Source: Isoetes taiwanensis
Lineage: Eukaryota > Streptophyta > Lycopodiopsida > Isoetales > Isoetaceae
Direction of reading: 5' to 3'
Assembly: GCA_021234155.1 (NCBI GenBank)
Contig: JAJEKV010000091.1
Coordinates: 3,603,501 to 3,667,500, forward strand
Length of the DNA stretch: 64,000 bases
Below the pieces are notes generated by a model that had not been told where the DNA came from, did no database searches, and was given only the letters and a program-made list of their open reading frames with translations. A program made the position numbers and the translations under genes. Positions 47,640 to 58,414 of the stretch are shown in pieces; position 1 is the stretch's first letter, and each line of letters begins with the position of its first letter.

Positions 47640-48470
47640 GCTTCACTTTTAGATCTAATTAAAGATGAATTGCATAAGATGTTGGATGCAGGTGTCATTG
47701 TAGAAATCATTAACCCTGAATGGGTATCCTGCATTGTCCCAGTGGAAAAAAAGAATGGAACTTTGAGAATTTGCATAGATTATCGAGATTTGAACAAAGC
47801 TACCATAAAAGATTGTTATCCTTTGCCCTTTTTGGAAGAAATTCTATATACTGTTGCAGGGAAAGACATGTACTCATTTTTGGATGGTTTTTCAGGGTTC
47901 AACCAGATTAGCATCAAAGAGGAAGACCAGCCAAAGACTTCATTTATCACTCCCTGGGGTACTTATGCTATGAAAAGAATGCCATTTGGCCTGATGAATG
48001 CCCCAGCTACTTTCCAAAGAGCAATGGATGTTATTTTCAAAACCATGGCTGCTGAAGAATTTAGAGTGTATCTAGATGACCTTTGTTTGGGTTCTCATTC
48101 TAATAACCATGTGGAATTGCTTGCAAAAATCTGCTCTTTATGCAGGGCTTCAGGAGTTAATCTAAATCCAAAAAAATGCATCTTTTTTGCATCCAAAGGA
48201 CAACTCTTGGGACATGAAGTATCCAGCCAAGGTATTCAGGTTGCTCAAGATAAAATTGAAGCCCTCAAAAAATTAGTACCTCCCAAGAATTTGAAGCAGG
48301 TCAAGAGTTTTATTGGTATGACAAGTTTCCTTAGGATGTATATTCCAAATTTTGCTCATATCTTAAGTCCTATCTCTAGGTTGACCAGGATAGGGAAGTT
48401 TTCTAAGTCTGAAAGCAAGCACATACCCATCACATGGACTCCAGAATGCCAAGAAGCTTTTGACTTTCTT
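47640..48470 (+). other. Domain: reverse transcriptase
   Basis: Gypsy-type RT: EIINPEWVSCIVPVEKK, RICIDYRDLNKAT, motif A FLDGFSGFNQI (Asp 47883), the MPFGLMNAPATFQRAMD block, catalytic YLDD (48069-48080), and LGHEVSSQGI. The part upstream of RRINAS is clipped by the deletion at 47630. Confidence 0.92.
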
Positions 48471-48499
48471 ATTTTATCCATATGTGAAGCTACTCTTTT

Positions 48500-48890
48500 A
48501 AAAAAACCAGATTTGAGCCTGCCATTTGAGATCTATATCACTGTTACTAAAAAGGCTATAGGTTTAGCCATTTTGCAGGATAAGCACACCATAGTTTTTG
48601 CAAGCAAACAATGGTCTACCCTTGAAGAAAGATATACCAGAATAGAAAAAAGTGCTGCTGCTCTCATGTTCCTCATCAATAGGCAAGGGCACCTACTTCT
48701 GAAAAGCCAAGTTCAAGTTCATATGAAGCAAAATCCAATGGTATTGCTATTTGGTAAAGCAACTAATAAACCAAAAATTCAGAGGTGGGCTTGTAAGTTG
48801 CAAAGTTATGATATTTCTGTAAAAGAGTTGCACTTGACACGAAATCCTAGCCTCTACTTGCCTTATATATTTTTTGATCATGAAGATGAA
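48500..48890 (+). other. Domain: degenerate Ty3-type RNase H (probable inactive tether)
   Basis: It aligns by eye to the usual gypsy RNase H. The first Asp (TDAS) is Thr in YITVTKKAIG. The Glu is kept in RIEKSAAAL. The second Asp (TDH) is Lys or equivalent in HMKQNPM. The last Asp (ADALSR) is Leu in SLYLPYI. Only one of four metal-binding residues remains, in every A copy including open frames, so the loss is ancestral. The fold may persist as a linker between RT and integrase. Confidence 0.8.
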
Positions 48891-49149
48891 TTGAATACTA
48901 CTGACACCTCACTTGCAGTAGCACACTTAGAGGAAACTCAGGAAGATCAAGTCAAAGGAGGATGGCAGCAACCCATTAGAGATTTTTTACAACATGGGGT
49001 CATTTCCCCAAATCTCACTTCAAATCAAAAAAGGAGACTCAAGGACAAGTGCAGACAATTCAAGCTGATAGATAATGTTCTGTGCAAAGTCAATAGGGAT
49101 GGGATTTTGCTGAGATGTGTAAGTGAAGATGAATCTGCCTTAATTATTG

Positions 49150-49812
49150 GGGAAATGCATAAGGGTATCTGTGGGGGACATTTTGCTGGGGATACCACTC
49201 CCAAAAAAATCCTTAGGTCTGGGTATTATTGGCCTACTGTTTTTAAAGATTGCTATGAGATCATAAAGACTTGCCATAAGTGTCAGATTTTTAGCAAAAG
49301 GATTTTATTACCAGCTACCCTGAATCCTATTATCTCCCCAGAACCTTTTCAAATTTGGGGGTTAGATTATATTGGTCCTATTAACCCTTCTTCTACAGGT
49401 CAACATCAGCATATTATTGTGGCTACAGACTATTTTACTAAATGGGCAGAGGCCATACCTTTGAGGCAAGCCAATGCCCTCACCACTGCAAGATTCTTAC
49501 ATGAGTTTGTTTGCTCTAGGTTTGGTATTCCTTTCCAGATACATTCTGATAGGGGTACTCCCTTTGTTAATGAAGTCATTACTAATTTGTTGAGCATTTT
49601 GAAGGTCAAACATACCAAGAGCTCCTCATACTATCCTCAGGGTAATGGACAAGCTGAAGCTACTAACAAAGTGTTGAAAAACATTTTGCAGAAAACAATT
49701 GAGGTCAACAAAAGGGATTGGCATATCAAAATAGTGGATGCACTTTGGGCTTATAGAGTCACTATCAAAACAGCTACAAACCATACACCTTTCAATTTGG
49801 TTTATGGCATAG
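49150..49812 (+). other. Domain: integrase, C-terminally cut
   Basis: HHCC zinc finger (EMHKGICGGHFAGD, CHKCQ), catalytic core LDYIGP, SDRGTPF and GQAEATNK in DD35E spacing. Cut after TPFNLVYGI, so the GPY/F-like tail is absent. No chromodomain is seen in any complete copy. Confidence 0.9.
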
Positions 49813-49813
49813 T

Positions 49814-49842
49814 GTTGGAGATTATCCTGGGTGGTCTCCAAC
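49814..49842 (-). promoter_or_regulatory. Inverted repeat at family B LTR 3' end
   Basis: GTTGGAGA and TCTCCAAC, 8 bp each, flank a 13-nt loop and end one base from the LTR terminus. It takes the place of family A hairpin 2 but has a different sequence. Confidence 0.5.
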
Positions 49843-49867
49843 TGGGGCCTTACAAGGGTGTTTTGAT

Positions 49868-49898
49868 GGTCAGGACCTCCAGATCACTTGAGGTGATC
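49868..49898 (-). promoter_or_regulatory. Family B hairpin 1 and PBS-like motif
   Basis: On minus: GATCAC-CTCAA-GTGATC (49898-49882) then TGGAGGTCCTGACC (49881-49868), the same order as in families A and C. Confidence 0.7.
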
Positions 49899-51139
49899 AA
49901 TCTGCACTGCAAAACATCTCTGAATTTGCAAGGAAATACCAAATCCACTAGAGTCCCTAAAGCAAAAGAAACTAGCAGCACTCAAACATTCACCAAACCA
50001 TGCATCTATTTCAAAAGCACTTGAAATCTTTACCAAAGTATGCTAGCCAACTCCAGAAAACTGTTGTGAAAAGTCTACAGGCAAAGTGCTTACAGATTTC
50101 TCACAAATCAACTTCCTGACTGGGTCAATTTTTGGTCAATGGCCTGGACAGTGAGCTCGATTTTGCCAAATGCTAAACAATAATCTTCTATGGTAGAAAC
50201 AAATTCCCACACCTAGGTATGCTCCTGTAGGTCACGTGCATATGCCCACTTGGTTCAAACAAAGCTTAAATTCTTGCTGTAACATGCATTGCCAGAGTTT
50301 CAATGGCAATGTCTGTAACAGTCTTTGCACTCTAATTGTCAATCCCCTTTCTTTTGTTTTCTCTGCTCTTAATACTCACTACTGATGCTTCTAATAGTTG
50401 CTTGGATGCTAGAAATGCCTACAAACTAACAGATGATTCGAAGAAAAGATCTATTTTTAGTCTTTTTCAAAGGACATATGTTCTGCAGGTCGTTTCAATT
50501 TTATCTCCTAACAATGACTTAAACAAACACTAGTTGTATTCTGCTCAATTCCTTTATGCTCAATTGTAAATGACAATGCAGAGTAAAATGAGTTCAATCA
50601 TAGTTTCACACAGTCTTTTCCCAAATTCCGATTTTCATTAAGTCAAAACAGCAAATTCACAACACAAGGTATTCAAGAATGTCCGACTAGATCACCCAAG
50701 AATAACTCAATCAAAATAAACTTCAAGTTTCAAAAGATTCAAGGATATTTCATCATATATGCCTCAGATTTTGATTTCCGAAGCAGGAGGATCTTCTGCA
50801 AGCTCTGTAGACGTCACGACTCTTCAAATCCGCTTATGGCCCTCAAAAAAAATTTCAGTAGAACAAACCCCTTTTTAAAATCCCCTGTTTCCGGCCGGAT
50901 CTTGGCAAATTCGCAATCAAGGCTACGGTTTTGGTTTAATTAAATTGTTCTTTGGGTGAGTAGGACAAAACCGGCCAACAGATGCAATGATTACTTCGTT
51001 TGGCTCAACAGAATGGAGGTTTCTTGGCAAGTTCAAATTTTAGGGTTCAGTCTGATATATCCCACAGGCCGAGATCAAAAAGTCAGACCAGGTGATATAT
51101 AGCTCGATCTAGGTGGACTCGTAAATTGACGTGTCTTGC

Positions 51140-51179
51140 CCACGTGGGATCCGGTACCTCCACCGCCCCACACGCCCGG
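51140..51179 (-). promoter_or_regulatory. 40-bp G-box block in family B LTR
   Basis: Identical to 1660-1699 in the same LTR sense. A second CACGTG lies just outside at about 51186-51191. A TATATATC box follows in minus sense near 51095. Confidence 0.65.
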
Positions 51180-52427
51180 GTGAGCCACGTGGAGGGTGCG
51201 GATAGGCTGGAAAGGAATCTAGGTTGGGGGGGGGGTAGAATAGGAATTTTTTTTTGTATTTTTTTGGCAAGGGGCACGGTTCCCAAGAAATGAAATTTGA
51301 AGGTCTATATAGGGTCTTTTTTGGAGATTTTTTTGTGCCAGGTGGCATATTTTCATGGGAGCTTCAAGATGGCAAGGCCAAATTTTGGAAAAATAATACT
51401 TTGATTTTTTTGTTCAAAAAAGGGATGAATCAATGATGACTGGGCAAAGTCAATGGTGATGTGTGTTGGTCAAACAAGGCATTTTGCCTGGATGGAATTT
51501 CAAGATTTCAAATGCCCCTTGATATTTTGATGATGAGGTGGCAATAGGTGAAAATGTAGTAGAAAGGTGAAAAAAATAGGTCAACTAGGGTAAACAAGGC
51601 TAGTAGGTTCACTTCCCAAGGTAATTTGATCATTAGGTTGACCAATTTTTGAGTTTGGTCAAAACTTGCCTAGTCATCATTTGATGATGTGGAGTGATGT
51701 GATGATGTGGAAATTTGGTGCTTAGGTGGCAACATGATGAATGAGACATGAAAGTGGCAAATGATGAGTGGACCAAAGTAGCTTTGGAGGTGATGACATG
51801 TATATCTAGTCATCATGCCATGTCACTTAGAGATGGTGACTAGGCATTTTTGTGCTTTTTTTGTGTTTTTTGTGCTTAGCACGTATGTTTTTTTTGCTTT
51901 AGCTACTTGGTATGAAGTGTGTGATAATGGAATGGCAAGGCATGAGATGAAAATGATGATATAGAACTTGATGCTAGGCAACTTTTAGGTTTGACAACTT
52001 TCTTGGAAAATGTGCCCTAGGTAATGGTAGGTCAACTATGAAACAAATGGCTACATATGAAATACATGATGGTATAGGATGTGAAAAGGCAAGGAAGGTG
52101 GAAAAATGGGATAAAGGATGATGGTATGATGGAACAAAAGGCAAATAGAGAGTCATCACAACATGAGAAAGATAAATACCATATCATAGCTTGCCATCTT
52201 CATAGGGGTCTTCCAAACTTCACAAGTGCCTTCAGAGCTAGAGAATGCATTCAATCCTTGGAGTTTGAGTTGTGAACTTGTGTCTTGACTTAAAGTCATC
52301 CTTTGGGTTCTTCATCAGCATCTTTGGTCTTCAAATCTTTTGGTTTTCAGTATTCTTGGTCTTCAAATCTTTGCATGTGATATTGCTCAGGAGCCTTGTA
52401 TATGTTGCCTGCTATAGCCAGGCAACA

Positions 52428-53168
52428 TGATGCTAAACAAAGGAAAGGATGTGGCTGGTCCCCTCAGCCTGTGATATTCAGTTAGAAAACTTGAGTATGA
52501 ATATGAATATACAGACTGACAGGTAATCTTCAGAAACTGTTGGAATAATTGACATGATCAGCAGCAATATTCTTCTTGTTCTGTTTGAACTTGTGTTTCT
52601 GAGTTGCCTTTAGGTGAGTGACTATGGGAGGCAACTTTTGGTAGCAGCTTGACAAGATTTGGAAGCAATGGTCATATGTTTCAGGCTATAGTGATCAGAT
52701 GGACGTGGAAGGAAAACAAATGAACCTGGAATGACACTTTAAAACTGTTAGTATCTTCTGCAACAGCTTTTCTCCATGGATGCATAGCTGCTTGATGGGA
52801 ATCTGCATTTGAAAAAGAATACAAGTCTCATGTATATGCAGGCTGAGTCACATTCTGATGAGTTTGATCAGTCTGATGGATCTGGCAAGTGGTGCAAAAT
52901 GTTAGCATCAACAAGATAAACTCGTGCTCAGCCTGAAACAGCATTTTGTTTGAAATCTGGCCTTCAATCAGCAACCACCTTCTCTCTGAAAGTGTACACT
53001 GGTTAATAATAAAACCTACTTTACCTAGAACTCTATGTTTTGTTTGATTTTCTTTCTTTTTTCTTTTTTATGTCTTTTATCATTTTAAACTTGAAATACT
53101 AACAAAGACTCTGACAACTATTGCTCAGAATTATCATATACTTCCTAACTAAAAGCACTACAACATGT
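52428..53168 (-). repeat. Family B 3' untranslated region
   Basis: Non-coding. In minus sense it ends with GGCTGAGGGGACCAGCC (52469-52453), then 25 bases to the LTR, the same spacing class as family A. The TTTTGGCGAGA tract of family A is replaced by TTTGTTTAGCATCA. No CTCTGC/GCAGAG repeat was found. Confidence 0.75.
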
Positions 53169-54559
53169 TCACTCAAATAAGATCAGGCAGATATGTTGTT
53201 CCCAATACCTTTTCAAATGCAATATGTTTATAGGATTAGCTAGCAATCTCCCTGTACCAATTTCTTGCAGAAGATAAGAACTTGTACCTGCAATTGCATG
53301 GATCTTGAAAGGACCTTCCCATAGGCCATCAAACTTACCTGCTGAATCTTCCTTTGCTTTATTCCACTTGAGTACCAATTCATCTACTTTGAAACTTCCT
53401 TGTAACTTGTGTGCAGCTTTGAAAGCTGCTACATCCTTGGCCTTTTTTCTCAGGTTCACATTCTCAGCTTCCAGCCTCTCTTCTTCAAGGATAAGCAACT
53501 TCTCATACCTGTCTTTGTAAGCATCTTCTAGCTGCATTTGGATCTTCATTGCCAACCTGAGTGATGGCAACTCTAGCTCAACTGGAACCACAGCTTCAAC
53601 ACCATAGACAAGGCTAAAAGGTGTATGGTTAGTAGCATTTTTCACAGTGGTCCTATATGCCCACAATGCATCATGCAGTTTAATATGCCAATCTTTTTAT
53701 GAACTTCAACTGCGCTTTTTTTAGAATGCTCTTCAATACTTTATTTGTTGACTCAGCTTGCCCATTGCCTTGAGGATAATAGGCAGAACTTTTCACATGT
53801 TTGACCTTTAATGCTTTCAGTAAATTACTAATGACATCATTTATGAACTGCGTTCCCCTATCAGATACAATTTTGAAAGGAATGCCAAACCTAGTGCATA
53901 TGTGCTCATGTAAAAATCTAGCAGTTGTCAGAGCATTTGCCTGTCTAAGTGGAATTGCTTCCACCCATTTAGTAAAATAATCTGTAGCAACTAGGATGTA
54001 TTCATGCCGACCTTGAGATTCAGGAGATATAGGCCCTATAAAGTCCAATCCCCAAATTTGAAAAGGACCAGGAGATACAATACCAGTGAGAGCAGCAGGT
54101 TGAAGGATTCTTCTACCATGAATTTGACATTTATGGCATCTTTTGATTGTCTCATAACAATCTTTGAACAAACTTGGCCAGAAGTAGCCTGACCTGATGA
54201 TCTTCTTTGCAGTGGTTTCAGCTGCAAAATGCCCACCACAAATGCCTTCATGATATGCTTCCACAATCAGCTCAGCTTCAGATCTGCTGACACATCTCAA
54301 AAGCACCCCATTATGATCAATCTTGCACAATACATCTCCTACCATCTTGAATGTTTTAGCTTTAGCTCTAAATCTTCTGGTTTGATTAGTATCCATGTTT
54401 TCAGGCAGCTCTCCCATTCTCACTGAAAATTCAATAAGGTCAAATTGCCAATCCTCATTCATCTTGCTAGATAAAACAAGGTTGGTAGAGTCTCCAATCT
54501 CCTGAGGTGTTTCCATGTCCTGCAATCCTTCAAAATCCTCAAATTCAAAAGCTCTTTCT

Positions 54560-54920
54560 GTAAGATAATCACTAGGGCTCTTAATGGTTTTGATCGTTTT
54601 GACACTAAGATTATAATCTTGAATTTTGCAGGCCCACCTGCATAACTTGGCTTTGCTTTGACTTTTCTGAAATAATAATGGAAGGGGATTTTGGTGCATA
54701 AGCACCTTTAGCTCATTGTGTTGGACAATATGTCCAAGTCTTTGCAGGAACCACATTATTCCTGCAGCACTTTTTTCCAATCTAGCATATCTCATTTACG
54801 TGGTTCCACCATATCTTGCTTGTAAAGGCTATTATGCCATGATCCTGTAGTAGAGAAATGCCAACAGCCTTGTTAGTGATACTTATATAAACTTTAAAAG
54901 GAAGATTATGATCAGGTGGT
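54560..54920 (-). other. Domain: family B second RNase H, partly degenerate
   Basis: First Asp replaced (YISITNKAVG), Glu kept (RLEKSAAGI), second Asp replaced by His (LMHQNPLPLLF), last Asp kept (SPSDYLTER). Two of four residues survive against one of four in family A. Confidence 0.72.
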
Positions 54921-56109
54921 TTTAAAGCTTCTGATTGAGAAATTCGAGTGATGAGCAACTCAAAAGCAGCCTGGCACTCTGGTGTCCAATCTACTTCCAT
55001 ATGTTTGCTCTCATGTTTGCTGTACTTGCCTACTCTTGTCAGATTTGCTATAGGACCCATAATATGTGAGAAATTAGGTACATAGATTCTTAAAAAACTA
55101 GTAAGTCCCATAAAGCTCTTCACTTGCCTCAGAGTTTTAGGTGGCACTACTTTCTTGAGTGCTTCCATCTTACCTTCTGAGACTTTGATTCCTTGAGCAG
55201 ATACTTCATGTCCTAACAGCTCACCTTTTGAACATAGAAAAATACACTTCTTTGGGTTTAAACATACACCACTTTCCCTGCACAGACTCATGATCACAGT
55301 TAGAAGTTTCATGTGTTGCTCTATCAGTGTTCCTAGGCAAAGGTCATCAAGAAACACCCTAAATTTATCAAGAGGCATGCTTTGAAAGATTTTATCCATA
55401 GCCCTTTGGAATGTAGCAGATGCATTCATCAATCCAAAGGGCATTTTTTGCATGGCAAAGGTTCCCCAAGGGGTTATGAAGGAGGTCTTAGCTTGGTCTG
55501 CTTCCTTGATTTTAATTTGATTAAAACCTGAAAATCCATCTAGAAATGAATAAATCTCTTTACCAGCAGTTGCATGAAGCACTTCTTCTAGAAAGGGAAG
55601 TGGATAACAGTCTTTTATAGTAGCCTTATTAAGGTCTCTATAATCTATGCATATGCGTATAGTTTTGTTCTTTTTTTCAACAGGCACTATGCATGACAGC
55701 CATTCAGGGTTTGTTATCTCAGTGATAACTTCAGCTTCTTTCATCTTTAGTAATTCTTCTCTGATCAAGGTTAGCAAAGATCTATTTATCTTTCTCAGTT
55801 TTTGCATGACAGGTTTAGTTCCTTCTTTCATCTTTATTTCAAACTCACATATCTCAGTTTTAACACCTACCAACTCTGTGTAATCCCATGCAAATACATC
55901 TTTCCATTCTTCAAAAAATTCTTGTAATGATGCTTCTTTTTGAGTTTTAAACATATCTCCTAGAAACAGAGTTCTAATCTCATCATTCTTGGTAATAGTC
56001 AGTTCCTTTACCTCTTTCTCTTGCTGTGCATCTATTACCAGAATGGGATGTAGTTGTGCAATCTCTTCATGTTCCAACTCTTCTTCTTTGATAGCTCCTT
56101 CAGCAAGGT

Positions 56110-56490
56110 AATCCAGCAACACACTTCTGCATAGGGCATCTGCTTCACAATTTTCATCTCTTGGTATGTAATTCAAACTCCATTTGTTAAATTTGCTCAA
56201 CCAGCTCAAGGCTTCTTCTTTCAGCAACTGCATTTCTTGGTTCTTGGCTTGATACTCACCATTGACCTGCCTGCATATCAATTGAGAATCACCATAAATG
56301 GTTACCTCTGTTAGTCCTAATGAAATACCTTCTTGCAAGCCAGCCAAAAGGGCTCTGTACTCAGCCATGTTGGAGGTTATGCCAACATGTATCCTGCCAA
56401 CTTTTGAAAGCAATCTGTTAGCACAATCTTTGATTATAGCAGAAGAAGATGCCACTCCTAGCTTAACAGATATTCCACCATCAAACCAGA
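56110..56490 (-). other. Domain: family B aRNH, all four catalytic residues present
   Basis: Asp in WFDGGIS, Glu in MAEYRALLAGL, Asp in IYGDSQLICRQV and Asp in CEADALCRS. It lies between protease and RT, as in family A, in an unbroken frame with both. This makes the order independent of any frameshift or assembly join. Confidence 0.9.
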
Positions 56491-58414
56491 TGACACCGGA
56501 ATTCTTGTGATCTATTGAGTTAGAAGAGTAAGAGGGTACCAGTTCATCTAGAAGATCCATAGCTAAAGGTAGTTTATAGAATCCCATGGTGCTTTGTTCG
56601 AGCATTTCTTCTTCCAAAAAACTACAGATATTAGTATTCCCTGACTTGTTGTAGAGAGTTGTCTTTTTTACTCCATCAGATATGGTACATTCTCCTTTTG
56701 ACCATACAGGTCTGGCATCAACTGTAGACATCCATCTTCTGCCAAGCAACAAGTCATAAATGTCAGTAGTGCTGTTGCCAAACTCGAAAGCAACCACAAA
56801 AAAACTGGCTTGAACCACAATCCCTTCAGTTTCCACTGGCACACCTGTAACAACACCTAAAGGCATGATTTTAGCATTAGAAAATGATCTTAACACCATT
56901 GGTGAAGGTTTTGTGATCTTCAAACCACATTTTTGCATTATATGCTGAGGCATCACATTCAAAGAAGAACCGCCATCTAACAAAACTCTAGGAAGTTGAT
57001 GAGCACCAATTTTTGCTGAACATGTAAAGGCACCAGGGTCTTCCTCTTCCTGAGTTAGTACAATTTCAGAAGCAAAAGAAACTGTTTCTACATTACTAGA
57101 GTTGATTACTTTCTGCCTATAACTAGGAGCAATCCTCAACAAAGTTAATAAATCCAAAGTCACCTTAGAATTCTTAAGAATATGTTCAAAGTCATCCAAA
57201 TCTTTATCTTTTCTCGAATCTTTCAAAGGAGCAGGAGCTATTACACCGATAAGCTTGATCTTCTTTTTGAATTTCTTTCTCTTGGTACTGACCTGAGTTT
57301 GCATCCTTCCCTCTTCTCAGCCATAGCTCTAGTTTGTACTGCCATGATCGCTTCCCCGGAATGCTTCTTCTTCCAAGAATCTTACAGATGCACTAGTCTC
57401 AAATTTTTTGCCTTGTTCTTGTTTCTCCAAATACTCCTTCACCAAGCATCTATCCTCATAATGGCCAATCTCTTTGCAGAACTTGCACACTGGGCAAACC
57501 TTTCCATAATGACCTTTCTTCCCACACTTCAAGCAAGCCCTGTAATAACAAATGTCACTAGGGTGAGTATTCTTGGTACAATGAATGCAGGGTGGATAAG
57601 TTTTTATGCTATTTTTCATCTCCATGAGTTGCTTAGTCAACTCTGCTATAGTTTCAGTCACCTTGACCATCTCAGCTTTTGATTCATTGGGTTGAGCTTC
57701 TTCCTCAACCTTGGCTTTTCTTTTTTCCTTCACAACATACACAGGTTCTTGTTCATAATCAGGATAGAAAGGATCTGAGACATGTGGGTAGCAAGTGTCA
57801 GGTAGGAAAGATAGTTCTGCAGATATAGAAGTAGCTTTGGCAAAGGCTTTATGTATAGAATCAAAACCTTCTTGGTTTTGGATCCTAAGCATTTTCTTGT
57901 GAATTCTTGGCCTAGGAGCTAGACCTTTGATAAAAGCAGCTACAAAGAAGAGAGATGGAGTGGGGATATGACTCTTTTGGCATTTCCTAAGGTAGGCACT
58001 GAATCTTTCAACATATTGGTTGATGCTCTCTCCACTTCGAATGCAGAAAGTTTGAAGCTCATTGGCAAGCTCTTGTGGTGCTAATAGCTTTCCAAACCTG
58101 CTCAAGAACTGTTCTACAAGACTCTCATAAATAACATGTTCACACCATGCTTCAGGTTCATTAGATTTCATACATTTCACAAATTCAGAGAACTTACAAC
58201 CCTTTTTATTACCATAATCTTTGTAGTAGTCTTCAAATGTCTTCAAAAAATTGATTGGCATTCATGCTGGGCTCAAAAATAGGAGGAGTAATTGGCAGGT
58301 TCAGTTCAAAAATAGGAGGCAGAGTCAAATTAGGAGGCATATTGCTTGAACTGGGCATTCCAATGGGATCAGTAGGTTCTGGAGCTTCAATCTGCTCACT
58401 TCTCCTACTTGGAG

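Larger units (their letters stand above)
44933..49812 (+). pseudogene. Family A2 gag-pol, most complete domain set in the window
   Basis: Start ATG at 44933 (MAPKQKFPAEQ). Gag to about 45820; knuckles 45824-45968; protease; aRNH; RT; degenerate RNase H; integrase. An extra T in the third knuckle at about 45932-45937 shifts frame 2 to frame 0. A lost T near 47397 shifts to frame 2 just after aRNH. A deletion of roughly 100 bp at about 47630 returns to frame 0, open from there to 49812. At 49813 integrase is cut after TPFNLVYGI by the terminus of a family B LTR, so the integrase C-terminus is missing. No stop or frame change is built in between gag and pol in any copy, so the ancestor probably made one gag-pol polyprotein of roughly 1,800 residues. 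Confidence 0.92.
49813..52427 (-). repeat. Complete family B LTR (3' LTR of the minus-strand B element)
   Basis: Minus-strand start TGTTGCCTG…CAGGCAACA (52427-52403), end CAACA at 49813, 2615 bp. It follows the B 3' UTR directly, so it is that element's 3' LTR. The interior shares with the family C LTR a 40-bp identical block (51140-51179), a telo-box (about 51038) and GGGATAT sequences, and with A the hairpin 1 region (49868-49898). It is inserted into the A2 integrase at 49812. The far side of the target is lost, so no target-site duplication can be checked. Short open frames inside (50336-50533, 51083-51436) look like chance. Confidence 0.9.

Noticed and set aside
50336-50533. Small secreted-protein-like frame in the family B LTR
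   Set aside because: Short, hydrophobic start by chance, no relative elsewhere, inside an LTR.
58409-58414. ATG as start of the 787-codon frame
   Set aside because: The ATG belongs to the antisense strand of family B gag; homology to pol begins only at 58415.
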